From: Bog-257 sp963834135
GTDB taxonomy: Bacteria; Acidobacteriota; Terriglobia; Terriglobales; Acidobacteriaceae
Assembly: GCA_963834135.1 (NCBI GenBank)
Contig: CAWIAN010000009.1
Location: 186,001 to 250,000, forward strand
DNA: 64,000 nucleotides
Reading direction: 5' to 3'
Shown here: in pieces, positions 33,721 to 41,878 of the stretch
How positions within the stretch are numbered: position 1 is the stretch's first letter
Layout: each line of letters starts with the position of its first letter
Position numbers and translations under genes: made by a program
Notes under the pieces: generated by a model
Seen by the model: only the letters and a program-made list of their open reading frames with translations
Told to the model about the DNA's origin: nothing
Databases searched by the model: none

Positions 33721-34815
33721 TTATTGCAATGGGCACGGTTTGATATCGCATTGAACGGTAACCACGAGCTTCGGAATTACATCGTCCGTCCAGCCGTTGC
33801 TCAGCAAACCGCGTACGCGCAATGCCTCTACAGTTGCTTGCAGCTTGCGCCTCTCGCTTTCGATGACCCTCGCCAGTTGACGTTCATAGGCTGCTTTGCT
33901 GGTGTAGACGATTCCGACAAACTCATCGGTTCTCCAGGCCATCTGATCATCGGGAACGCCCAGCCAGTAGGCCAGCAGGCGATGTCGCGTGAAGCGATTT
34001 AGCGGCTGAACGTAATGACAGGTGCCCCAGCCCCCACTCTCGTCGTGGCGCGAAGTCAGGATGCGGTCCCCGGCAAGATCCACCACCAAGGGACCCGTCC
34101 CGTTAGAGTTCTCCTCAAGCTCGTAACCATAGACCATCGGCCACCCGACCAGCGGCTTATAGCCGATGTTATCCCCGCAGACGGCGGGACTCACTTGCTC
34201 TGGAGGTTCGCCGTCCTTGCTGACCCGGATCCAGACGTCCACTTCCGACGCTGCCACCACATTGGCAACCAATCCGCGCGGTTCAAAACTCTCCGGATCG
34301 TATCCCTCACTGTCACCGGGATCCTTGGCCAGCATCATGGTCGCGATCCGCGCCAGAATCGGACCACCCCACGTAGAACTTCTTCCCGCCGTCCATTCAT
34401 CCAACGTCATTCTCGACTCCGACAGCGGTTGCCGACTGACGAGAATCGCCGCCTGTGCCGGATAGAACACCGTGACCGCATCGATAGCCTTCAATGGGAC
34501 GACAGCATTTTCTTGGATTAACGTGTCGAGTACTGCCTGCACCGCGCGACTGCTATCGGCCTGTGGGCCATCGCCGCTCGACTGTGGCGGCATCGTCCAA
34601 CTCTCAAGCCATGCCGGCATCTCGGCGATGAGGGCGGCGTCATGATTTCTGCGCGTAAAATCCGCAGCCCATGCGATTAGGCGCGGATCCCCACTGTTCA
34701 ACCACTGATGTAACGTCGCCGTCTCTACCGGCATATCGGAAGTGATTGCTCGTTGCTGCGCCCAAGCCGTCGTCCCAATTAGAACGAGAAACAACAGCAG
34801 GCGTCGAGATTTCAT
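33721..34815 (-). CDS. Secreted protein of unknown function
   Basis: From the ATG at 34815 (GGAG eight bases upstream) the protein has 364 residues with a signal peptide (KSRRLLLFLVLIGTTAWAQ). The N-terminal part contains a short repeat-like helical region (LHQWLNSGDPRLIAWAADFT), and the rest is mixed, with three cysteines near VCGDN, TCHY and the C-terminal QCDIKPC. I recognise no domain. It converges on the small membrane protein upstream. Confidence 0.72.
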   Translation of the reverse strand: MKSRRLLLFLVLIGTTAWAQQRAITSDMPVETATLHQWLNSGDPRLIAWAADFTRRNHDAALIAEMPAWLESWTMPPQSSGDGPQADSSRAVQAVLDTLIQENAVVPLKAIDAVTVFYPAQAAILVSRQPLSESRMTLDEWTAGRSSTWGGPILARIATMMLAKDPGDSEGYDPESFEPRGLVANVVAASEVDVWIRVSKDGEPPEQVSPAVCGDNIGYKPLVGWPMVYGYELEENSNGTGPLVVDLAGDRILTSRHDESGGWGTCHYVQPLNRFTRHRLLAYWLGVPDDQMAWRTDEFVGIVYTSKAAYERQLARVIESERRKLQATVEALRVRGLLSNGWTDDVIPKLVVTVQCDIKPCPLQ

Positions 34816-34927
34816 TAGCCGCTCCAGGACCATTTCTCTACCCAGAAACCGAGACTCGACCCAAGAATCCGCTTTCGCAATGCTAAAATCAACGGTTTAC
34901 TTACTTTCTTCTTGAAGGATTGTAATC

Positions 34928-36097
34928 ATGTCAACCACGCAAGCCGCCAATCCTCCCGCCCCGCTTGTATCGCTTACCGAAGATGAGCAGCTCTTCCGCG
35001 ACACGGTTCGCCAGTTCGCCGACGAAAGTGTCCGCCCGCACGTGAAGAAGATGGACGAGGAAGGCGTCTTCGAACACTCGCTGATCGACCAGTTCTTCGA
35101 GCTTGGCCTGATGGGCATCGAAGTTCCCGAGCAATATGGCGGCGGCAGCGGCACGTTCTTCGAGGCGATTCTCGCGGTGGAAGAACTGTCGCGCGTCGAT
35201 CCCTCGGCCGGCGTCGTCGTCGATGTGCAGAACACGCTGGTCAACAACGCCCTGCTGCGCTGGACCACCGAAGACCAGAAGAAGCGCTACCTGCCGAAGA
35301 TGTGCAAGGACACGGTCGGTGCTTATGCGCTCAGCGAAGCCAGTTCAGGCTCCGACGCTTTCGCCTTGCAGACCCGCGCCGAGTTGAAGGGCAGCGAATA
35401 CGTGCTCAACGGACAGAAGCTGTGGATCACCAACGGCAAGGAGGCGGGCGTTTTCATTCTGCTGGCCACCGTCGATCCGTCTGCCGGATACAAAGGCATC
35501 ACGGCCTTCATCGTCGAGAAAATTTTCCCGGGCTTTACCGTCGGCAAGAAAGAAGACAAGCTCGGCATTCGCGCCTCCAGCACCTGCGAGCTGATTATGG
35601 ACGACTGCCGCGTGCCCAAGGACAATGTGCTGGGCGAGGTCGGCAAGGGCTACAAGATCGCGATCGAGACGCTGAACGAAGGCCGCATCGGTATCGGCGC
35701 GCAAATGCTCGGACTGGCGCGCGGAGCGTGGGAGTTCGCGGTCAAGTACGCGCAGGAGCGCAAGCAGTTCGGCCGCACCATCTCCGAGTTCCAGGGCATC
35801 CAGTTCCAGATCGCGCAGATGGCCACCGAGATCGAAGCTGCCCGCATGTTGCTGTACAACTGCGCTCGCATGAAAGACGCCGGCATGAGCTTCCTGAAGG
35901 AAGCTGCGATGACCAAGCTCTTCTGCTCGCAGGTGGCCGAGCGCGTCGCGTCGCTCTGCGTCGAGATCTACGGCGGCTACGGCTTCACGAAAGATTATCC
36001 GGTGGAGAAGTTCTTCCGCGACTCGAAGATCGGCAAGATCTACGAGGGCACCAGCAACATGCAACTGCAAACCATCGCCAAACTGGTGATGAAGTAA
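34928..36097 (+). CDS. Acyl-CoA dehydrogenase
   Basis: The 389-residue FAD enzyme oxidises acyl-CoA to trans-2-enoyl-CoA in beta-oxidation or branched-chain amino-acid breakdown. The N-terminal helical domain is followed by YALSEASSGSDAFAL and KLWITNGKEAGVFI (flavin/substrate contacts), the C-terminal domain with RKQFGRTISEFQGIQFQIA, and IYEGTSNMQLQTIAK, where the Glu of YEGT is the usual catalytic base of short- and branched-chain enzymes. The ATG at 34928 has AAGGA upstream. The gene stands alone and is followed by a clear terminator. Confidence 0.95.
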   Translation: MSTTQAANPPAPLVSLTEDEQLFRDTVRQFADESVRPHVKKMDEEGVFEHSLIDQFFELGLMGIEVPEQYGGGSGTFFEAILAVEELSRVDPSAGVVVDVQNTLVNNALLRWTTEDQKKRYLPKMCKDTVGAYALSEASSGSDAFALQTRAELKGSEYVLNGQKLWITNGKEAGVFILLATVDPSAGYKGITAFIVEKIFPGFTVGKKEDKLGIRASSTCELIMDDCRVPKDNVLGEVGKGYKIAIETLNEGRIGIGAQMLGLARGAWEFAVKYAQERKQFGRTISEFQGIQFQIAQMATEIEAARMLLYNCARMKDAGMSFLKEAAMTKLFCSQVAERVASLCVEIYGGYGFTKDYPVEKFFRDSKIGKIYEGTSNMQLQTIAKLVMK

Positions 36098-36172
36098 AAC
36101 AGTTGCCAGTGGTCGGTTGTCAGTTGTCAGTAACCAATCAGTAGCCGATGATCGGAAAGAAACAACAGGGTG

Positions 36173-36209
36173 CCCCGTTCAAGCCTCTTTTGCTTGAGCG
36201 GGGATTTTT
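36173..36209 (+). terminator. Intrinsic terminator after the acyl-CoA dehydrogenase gene
   Basis: CCCCGTTCAAGC and GCTTGAGCGGGG form a 12-bp stem (one G-U pair) with a 7-nt loop, followed by ATTTTT. Between the gene and this hairpin (36098-36165) is a stretch of CAGTTGTCAG-type short repeats. Confidence 0.9.
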
Positions 36210-36399
36210 ATTGCACGTCGAGCGGTAATCGGCGAAGAAATTCTCTCACCACCATACCTGCACTTTAGTTACCCATCGATCGTAACCAACGGTTTCAGCT
36301 ACCCTCGATTTTTCTAAGCCACATCCTTGGCCGGTGCTATCCTCACACCAATCCCAGTTCTTACCGTGCGTAGGACAAACCAACAGTGGAGTACCCGTC

Positions 36400-37611
36400 A
36401 TGCACGTGAGATCTCGCTCTTGCCTACTCCTTGCCAGCCTTTTGCTACTTGCGATTGCCGCCTCGGCCCAGGGCAATCCTTGTAGCGTACTCAGCATCGG
36501 ACCCGAAGGCAGCTTGAACGGCTTCGTGCCCTTCCCGGCCAGCAGTCTTTGGAACACCAACATCTCCAATGCTCCGGTCGACCCAAATTCCACAGCCATC
36601 ATCAGCTTCATCGGCAGCAGCACACCCTTGCACCCTGATTTCGGTTCCGGACTGTACCAGGGCCATACGTTCGGCATCCCCTACATTGTGGTACCTGTAG
36701 CTGAACCCTTCATCCAGCTCGGCTTTACGGCCTACGGCGCCGAAAGCGATCCTGGTCCGATGCCGATCCCGATGGACGCACCGATCGAGGGCTACCCGAA
36801 TCCCACTGGGGATCGGCACGTCCTGATCGTCGATCGAGGAAATTGCTGGCTGTATGAACTCTACGGCGCCTACGAACAAGGGGCCGGATACTGGACCGCC
36901 GCTTCGGCCGCAGTGTGGGATCTCGAAGCCAATGAGCAGCGGCCTTACACCTGGACCTCGGCCGATGCCGCCGGACTGCCGATCTTCCCCGGCCTGGTTC
37001 GCTACGATGAGGTCGCGGCCGGCCAGATCAACCATGCCATCCGCATGACCTTGCAAAACAGCCTGCAGGCATTCACCCCGCCGGCCTCGCATTGGGCGGC
37101 GACCTCTTCGAATCCCCTGGCTGCGCCCATGGGCATGCGAATGCGGCTGAAGGCGAGCTTCGACATCTCTGGCTACCCGCCGGAAGATCAGGTGATCCTG
37201 ACCGCCCTCAAGCAATACGGCGCCATCATGGCTGACAACGGGACTTCGATGTACATCGGCGGCACCACCGACTCGCGCTGGAACAACGATCACCTCGGCG
37301 ATCTGCGTGGAGTCACCGCCTCCGATTTCGAGGTGTTGCAGATCTCGCCGCTGTACACGCCGCAGAACGTTCCTACCGGCCCCAATCCGACGATCAACAG
37401 CTTTACCGCGACGTCCTCGGGCGGACGCGGACAGCCGGTAACGCTCAGTTGGACTGTGACAAACGGGGAGTACTACATTGTGTCACCTTCGCTGGGAGCA
37501 GTTCGCGGTAACAGCGTCGTAGTCAATCCCACACTCACGACCATCTACACCCTGTACGCGACCAATCAATATGGCCGCACCACCGCGACCGTCACGGTGC
37601 GAGTGCAGTAA
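36400..37611 (+). CDS. Secreted protein with C-terminal Ig-like domain
   Basis: Starting at the ATG at 36400 gives 403 residues and a signal peptide (SCLLLASLLLLAIAASAQG). The main domain (about residues 30-310) contains PFPASSLWNTNISNAPVDPN, DRHVLIVDRGNCWLYELYGA, RYDEVAAGQINHAIRM and SRWNNDHLGDLRGV; I do not recognise its family. The last 80 residues form an Ig-like/PKD-like fold (TINSFTATSSGGRGQPVTLS, LTTIYTLYATNQYGRTTATV) common as a tail on acidobacterial exported proteins. The gene is bracketed by two almost identical terminators. Confidence 0.82.
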   Translation: MHVRSRSCLLLASLLLLAIAASAQGNPCSVLSIGPEGSLNGFVPFPASSLWNTNISNAPVDPNSTAIISFIGSSTPLHPDFGSGLYQGHTFGIPYIVVPVAEPFIQLGFTAYGAESDPGPMPIPMDAPIEGYPNPTGDRHVLIVDRGNCWLYELYGAYEQGAGYWTAASAAVWDLEANEQRPYTWTSADAAGLPIFPGLVRYDEVAAGQINHAIRMTLQNSLQAFTPPASHWAATSSNPLAAPMGMRMRLKASFDISGYPPEDQVILTALKQYGAIMADNGTSMYIGGTTDSRWNNDHLGDLRGVTASDFEVLQISPLYTPQNVPTGPNPTINSFTATSSGGRGQPVTLSWTVTNGEYYIVSPSLGAVRGNSVVVNPTLTTIYTLYATNQYGRTTATVTVRVQ

Positions 37612-37676
37612 GACAGTGGGCGGTGGATCGTTCCTGAGCCTGTCCAGTAGAGAGTTCGATAAACCAAGCGCGGGTG

Positions 37677-37712
37677 CCCCGTTCAAGCGTCTTTTGCTTG
37701 AGCGGGGATTTT
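37677..37712 (+). terminator. Intrinsic terminator, twin of the one at 36173
   Basis: The 12-bp arms CCCCGTTCAAGC and GCTTGAGCGGGG are identical to those at 36173, and the 7-nt loop differs by one base; ATTTT follows. It lies between the Ig-tailed gene and the convergent thiG. Confidence 0.9.
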
Positions 37713-37726
37713 CTCCCTTCAACTAC

Positions 37727-38497
37727 CTACATCACCACGCCTTCCAGCGGAGAACTGGCGGTGGCATAGAGTTTCCTCGGCATGCGTCCGGCCAAATACG
37801 CCTGACGTCCGGCGATGACGGCGTTCCTCATCGCCTCGGCCATCAATACCGGTTCCTGAGCGCCGGCGATGCCGGTGTTCATCAGCACGCCATCGACGCC
37901 CAGCTCCATCGCAATTGCGGCATCGGAAGCCGTACCGACTCCTGCATCGACAATCAGCGGAACAGCGGTAATGATCTCGCGCAGGATGCGAATGCTAGCC
38001 TGATTCTGCAATCCCAGACCGCTACCAATCGGCGCGCCCAGCGGCATCACGGCCGAAGCTCCGGCATCAACCAGGCGCTTGGCGACCACGACGTCATCAG
38101 ACGTATAGGGCAGCACAGTGAATCCCTCTTTCACCAACACGCGGGTAGCTTCGATCGTCGCCTGCACATCGGGAAACAGCGTCTGCTGATCGCCGATAAC
38201 TTCGATCTTCACCCAGTCCGACAGGCCTACTTCGCGTCCCAGCCGCGCCGTGCGGATCGCCTCGTCGGCGGTGTAGCACCCGGCAGTGTTGGGCAGCAGA
38301 AAATATTTTTTCGGATCGATGAAGTCGAGCAGCGACTCCTTGCTGCGATCGAGGTTCACGCGGCGAACCGCAACCGTGACCATTTCGGCGCCGCTGGCCT
38401 CGATGGCGCGCGCGGTCTCCTGACCTGACTTGTACTTTCCCGTGCCCACGATTAGGCGCGAGCGGAACTGTCTGCCTGCAATAACGAATGAGTCCAT
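37727..38497 (-). CDS. thiG: Thiazole synthase
   Basis: ThiG builds the thiazole phosphate of thiamine from 1-deoxyxylulose-5-phosphate, dehydroglycine and ThiS thiocarboxylate. From the ATG at 38497 it has 256 residues, the normal size. Family blocks are FRSRLIVGTGKYKS, SGAEMVTVAVRRVN, LLPNTAGCYTADEAIRTARL, WVKIEVIGDQ (active-site Lys), PLGAPIGSGLG and IVDAGVGTASDAAIAMELG. No other thi gene or TPP riboswitch is visible in the window, so its partners must be elsewhere. Confidence 0.96.
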   Translation of the reverse strand: MDSFVIAGRQFRSRLIVGTGKYKSGQETARAIEASGAEMVTVAVRRVNLDRSKESLLDFIDPKKYFLLPNTAGCYTADEAIRTARLGREVGLSDWVKIEVIGDQQTLFPDVQATIEATRVLVKEGFTVLPYTSDDVVVAKRLVDAGASAVMPLGAPIGSGLGLQNQASIRILREIITAVPLIVDAGVGTASDAAIAMELGVDGVLMNTGIAGAQEPVLMAEAMRNAVIAGRQAYLAGRMPRKLYATASSPLEGVVM

Positions 38498-38604
38498 GCA
38501 GTTATTGTAAATCGCATGGCGGAAGAGGGGTCTGTGACAGTCAAACAATCATGGCGCCCACGCCTGTCGCACATGACATCGCGACAGGGTGGGCAAAATG
38601 GGCC

Positions 38605-38955
38605 CTACTGCTGAGGATTGGTGGTCGTCGTGGTGGTGGTCGAGTTGGACTGCGGCGCCGGAGTCGTTGTAGTCGTTGTCGAGCTGGAAGTCGGCGGCGG
38701 TGTGGTGGTGGTTGTGGTGGAGTCCGTCGTCGTCTTCTGGTGATGATGCTTGGTCTTGGTGGTTGTGTGCGTGGTCTGCGTGCTCTGCGGCTGGTCCTGC
38801 GACGTGGTCGTGGTGGTGCTCTGCGTCTGAGGCGCCATCGTGTTGTCCTGCGAAGTCGTCGTCGTGGTGCTCTGGCTCTGGGCCATGGCGCTTAGTGAGA
38901 GCGCAGTCGCGAAAACGGCACCGGTCAGGAACGTTCCAAGTTTGTTAAATGCCAT
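38605..38955 (-). CDS. Secreted Thr/Ser/Gln-rich low-complexity protein
   Basis: The 116-residue protein has a signal peptide (GTFLTGAVFATALSLSAMAQ) and then almost only Thr, Ser, Gln, Pro and a short KTKHHHQK basic patch. The Thr runs (four to seven residues) are separated by SQD, PQS, PPP or NS. GGAG lies upstream of the ATG. Such composition suggests an extended, possibly O-glycosylated surface or spacer protein; no enzyme function is likely. Because repeated ACC/ACG codons make all frames open here, existence rests mainly on the signal peptide and ribosome site. Confidence 0.68.
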   Translation of the reverse strand: MAFNKLGTFLTGAVFATALSLSAMAQSQSTTTTTSQDNTMAPQTQSTTTTTSQDQPQSTQTTHTTTKTKHHHQKTTTDSTTTTTTPPPTSSSTTTTTTPAPQSNSTTTTTTTNPQQ

Positions 38956-39091
38956 CGTATTCTCCTTTGCAACGGATGAGAACTCGTCTCGTCCAGAGGT
39001 ATTTGGGATGCAGCTCTCAACTGGCGCGGATGTCTGTCGAAAACCGCTGGTGCGAAATCAGAGCTGCTGCGAGGAGAAAGAAGGGCAGAGA

Positions 39092-39601
39092 TCAAGCAAC
39101 CCGGAAGCGGCCTTGGCGCACGCCATCCAGAATGAGCGCCGATACAGTTTTGGCATCGGCGGTGTCATGGCAGATCGTAAAACGTTCGCCGGCCGCTTCG
39201 AACAGCGCATAAAAGCTTCGGTACACCTGGTAATCGGAAATGGTTCCCTCGGTACGATTGGCGGCGCGATGCTGGCAGACTTTTAGGCTCGGGCGGAAGA
39301 CCACAAAGTCGAGGGGAATTTCCTTCAGAATCTTCTGCGCCGTGGGCAAGAAGTCCGGAGGGATGGTGAAGTCGAGCACAACGTCAGACCCGGAGCGCGC
39401 CAGCGGCAACGCGGCTGCCGTGATGGACCGCATGAGAACGAAAGCGTTCTCTCTTCGAGTGCGCGTACTCTTGGCGAAAAAACGCCAGCAGTCGTCGCCT
39501 TCAATGGATGCCACCTCGCCGGTCATGAGCCCTATCAGTTCGCGAGCGACGGTAGTCTTGCCTGCGCCGACCGGCCCCGACAACATGATCACAGATCCCA
39601 T
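39092..39601 (-). CDS. P-loop kinase/ATPase of the AAA_33 type
   Basis: From the ATG at 39601 the protein has 169 residues and begins directly with a P-loop strand (GSVIMLSGPVGAGKTTVARE). SIEGDDCWRFF and VVLDFTIPPDF fit strands 2 and 3 of a nucleoside-monophosphate-kinase-like fold. A lid-like region (CQHRAANRTEGTI) follows. It resembles shikimate kinase or chloramphenicol phosphotransferase-like small-molecule kinases, but the substrate is unknown. It is divergent from cysS. Confidence 0.82.
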   Translation of the reverse strand: MGSVIMLSGPVGAGKTTVARELIGLMTGEVASIEGDDCWRFFAKSTRTRRENAFVLMRSITAAALPLARSGSDVVLDFTIPPDFLPTAQKILKEIPLDFVVFRPSLKVCQHRAANRTEGTISDYQVYRSFYALFEAAGERFTICHDTADAKTVSALILDGVRQGRFRVA

Positions 39602-39722
39602 GCAAGAATCCTCGCGCCAACATATCAGAATGCGTGAATTTCGGGTGAACAACTTCAGCCGGCAGGCGCGATTCACGCGCACGGAATAAGCGGTCAATTT
39701 TCAAATCGAGCGCGATCCTGGT

Positions 39723-39752
39723 TTGACCCCCTTTCCCGCACTTCCCTACAAT
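39723..39752 (+). promoter_or_regulatory. Predicted sigma-70-type promoter of cysS
   Basis: TTGACC (39723-39728) and TACAAT (39747-39752) are separated by 18 bp, with the cysS ATG 31 bp downstream and AGGA before it. Confidence 0.65.
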
Positions 39753-39783
39753 CGAGGATTCCGTACTCATACAGGACGAATTC

Positions 39784-41271
39784 ATGGCGATTGAGCTTTT
39801 CAATACTCTCTCCGGCAAGGTCGAGGAGTTCCATGCACTGCAAGACAACCTCGTCCGCATGTACGCTTGCGGTCCCACGGTCTACGATTACGGCCACATC
39901 GGCAACTTCCGCACCTTCGTCGTGGTCGACACGTTGCGGCGATTCCTCAAACAAAGCGGCTTTCAGTTGAAGCACGTCATGAACATCACCGATGTGGATG
40001 ACAAGATCATCCGCAATGCCGCTCGCGACGGCGTCACTGTGCAGGAGTACACGAAGAAGTATCGCCAGGCGTTCATCGAAGACTCGGACGCGCTGAACAT
40101 CGAACATCCCGAGATGCTGGTGAATGCGACCGACCACATACAGGAGATGGGGCACTTCATCGCGGGGTTGGTCGACAAAGGCTTCGCGTATCGCACGGAC
40201 GATGGCTCGTATTACTTTCGCATCGCGAAGTTTCCGCAGTACGGCAAGCTGTCGAAACGAGACTTCGCCGGAATGGAAGACGGCGCCCGCGTCGATGTCG
40301 ACGAGTACGACAAGGACAACGCCCGCGATTTCGCGCTGTGGAAGGCGCCGAAGCCGGGTGAGGCGCAGTGGGATACAGAAATAGGACCGGGGCGCCCGGG
40401 CTGGCACATCGAATGCTCGACCATGTCGATGGAATTTCTGGGCGAGAGCTTCGACATTCACCTGGGTGGTGAGGACCTGATCTTCCCGCATCACGAAAAT
40501 GAGATCGCGCAGTCGGAGGCGATGACCGGCAAGAAGTTTGCAAACGTCTGGGTACACTCGCGCTTCCTGCTGGTCGAAGGCGAGAAGATGGCCAAGAGCG
40601 CGGGCAACTTCTTCACCGTTCGCGACCTGATCCTGATGGGCCACAAGCCGTCGTCCATCCGCTTTCTGCTGATGTCGGTTCCCTATCGCAAGCAGCTCAA
40701 CTTCACCTTCGACGGGCTGACCCAGGCGGCGAACTCGGTGGAGCGGCTGCGCAACTTCAAGCTGCGGCTGGAGAGTTCGCAATTTCCCGACGGAAACAAT
40801 GAGAAGATTGCCGAACTCGCGCAGAAGACCGCCGACGAAATGCGCGCCGGATTGAGCGATGACCTGAACACCGCGCAAGCTTTGGGTGCGATCTTCGACA
40901 TGGTGCGTGACGTAAACGCCGCTGCCGACGCGGGTGAGGTTCGCAAGGAAGATGTTCCGGCGCTGCTGAATGTGCTGGGGCAGTTTGAAGAAATCTTCGC
41001 CGTGCTGAAGGATGACGACGCCGCAAAGGTACGCGCGACTGTAGAGTGGGCAAAACAAGAGGGGCTCGAAGACAAGATCAGCCCCGAGACGGCCGAACTG
41101 GCAAAAGCAGCTTCGCTGTCTGACGACGAGATCGAGAAGCTGGTAGTCGAACACTCGCAGGCGCGGAAGAACCGGGACTTCGCGCGCTCCGACGCAATCC
41201 GTGCAGAGCTGGCGGAGAACGGCATCATCCTCGAAAATACCAAGGACGGCGTGCGCTGGAAGCGGAAGTGA
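39784..41271 (+). CDS. cysS: Cysteinyl-tRNA synthetase
   Basis: The 495-residue class I enzyme charges tRNA-Cys. The zinc ligands start with the Cys of YACGPTVYD, the HIGH-type motif is GHIGNFRTF, and further zinc-site residues lie in GWHIECSTM and FPHHENEIAQ. The KMSKS-type loop reads KMAKSAGN. The helical DALR domain and the C-terminal anticodon region (ARKNRDFARSDAIRAEL) complete a normal-length protein. Confidence 0.98.
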   Translation: MAIELFNTLSGKVEEFHALQDNLVRMYACGPTVYDYGHIGNFRTFVVVDTLRRFLKQSGFQLKHVMNITDVDDKIIRNAARDGVTVQEYTKKYRQAFIEDSDALNIEHPEMLVNATDHIQEMGHFIAGLVDKGFAYRTDDGSYYFRIAKFPQYGKLSKRDFAGMEDGARVDVDEYDKDNARDFALWKAPKPGEAQWDTEIGPGRPGWHIECSTMSMEFLGESFDIHLGGEDLIFPHHENEIAQSEAMTGKKFANVWVHSRFLLVEGEKMAKSAGNFFTVRDLILMGHKPSSIRFLLMSVPYRKQLNFTFDGLTQAANSVERLRNFKLRLESSQFPDGNNEKIAELAQKTADEMRAGLSDDLNTAQALGAIFDMVRDVNAAADAGEVRKEDVPALLNVLGQFEEIFAVLKDDDAAKVRATVEWAKQEGLEDKISPETAELAKAASLSDDEIEKLVVEHSQARKNRDFARSDAIRAELAENGIILENTKDGVRWKRK

Positions 41272-41493
41272 GCTAGAAAGGCAGTTGGCAGTTCTCAACA
41301 TGGTGGTCAGTCGTCAGAGGTTGATTGCAAGCGCTCGGCGGACGTTATCGTCTGGCAATGGCCAGGACGCCAGGACACAATCCAGCGTCGCAGGCGTGAC
41401 AGGTGATAGCCCCACCTTTTAGGGGGGTCACGTTCGATTCGAAGTTGAAGTCGGTTCAGGGACGGCAGCCTTATTGGCATGAGAGGAGCACCA

Positions 41494-41769
41494 ATGGCCC
41501 TATACATGGTGATCGAGCGTTTCAAGAATGGTGACGCGGTTCCCGTCTATCGGAGGTTCCGCGACCAGGGCCGCATGGCTCCCGATGGCCTTGCTTACGT
41601 GTCGAGCTGGATTGACGACAAGATGACGCACTGCTACCAGGTCATGGAGACAAGTAATCGCGCGCTACTCGATATATGGTTCGCGAAATGGAACGACCTG
41701 ATCGACTTCGAGGTTTATCCCGTTTTTACTTCAAAGGAAACCGCCGAGAAGATCGCGCCGAAGCTTTGA
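41494..41769 (+). CDS. DUF3303 family small protein
   Basis: The 91-residue protein matches the DUF3303 pattern: LYMVIERFKNGDAVPVYRRF, GRMAPDGLAYVSSWID, CYQVMETSNRALLDIW and NDLIDFEVYPVFTS. It probably folds as a ferredoxin-like alpha/beta barrel dimer. The ATG at 41494 is preceded by AGGAG; the ATG 15 bases earlier overlaps that site and is rejected. Function unknown. Confidence 0.87.
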   Translation: MALYMVIERFKNGDAVPVYRRFRDQGRMAPDGLAYVSSWIDDKMTHCYQVMETSNRALLDIWFAKWNDLIDFEVYPVFTSKETAEKIAPKL

Positions 41770-41796
41770 GTCCTGACGCCATCTATTCCTGAAGGC

Positions 41797-41849
41797 GTCA
41801 TCCTGAACGGAGGCGCGCTGCTTTTGCGCGCCGGCGTCGAAGGACCTCC
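41797..41849. repeat. Intergenic hairpin repeat, left half
   Basis: It starts GTCATCCTGAACGGA and ends GTCGAAGGACCT. A perfect 7-bp stem GGCGCGC/GCGCGCC (41812-41818, 41826-41832) encloses a 7-nt loop TGCTTTT. Only the left half of the element at 928 is present. Confidence 0.75.
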
Positions 41850-41878
41850 ACTCCCGCAAGCAACGTCGGAAGAAGCAA

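Noticed and set aside
38498..38604. TPP riboswitch upstream of thiG
   Set aside because: The short upstream region shows no CTGAGA/ACCTG-type thi-box elements.
38620..38900. Repetitive tract that could be read as a minisatellite or CRISPR-like array
   Set aside because: Units are irregular Thr-codon runs without constant spacers and are explained by the low-complexity secreted protein.
39694..41301. 535-codon open frame on the minus strand opposite cysS
   Set aside because: It mirrors cysS over its full length, has no recognisable motif, and arises from GC-rich codon use; cysS is certain.
41400..41430. Terminator at the CCCCACCTTTTAGGGGGG stretch after cysS
   Set aside because: The pairing is short and irregular and no T-run follows; it is 130 bp from the cysS stop.
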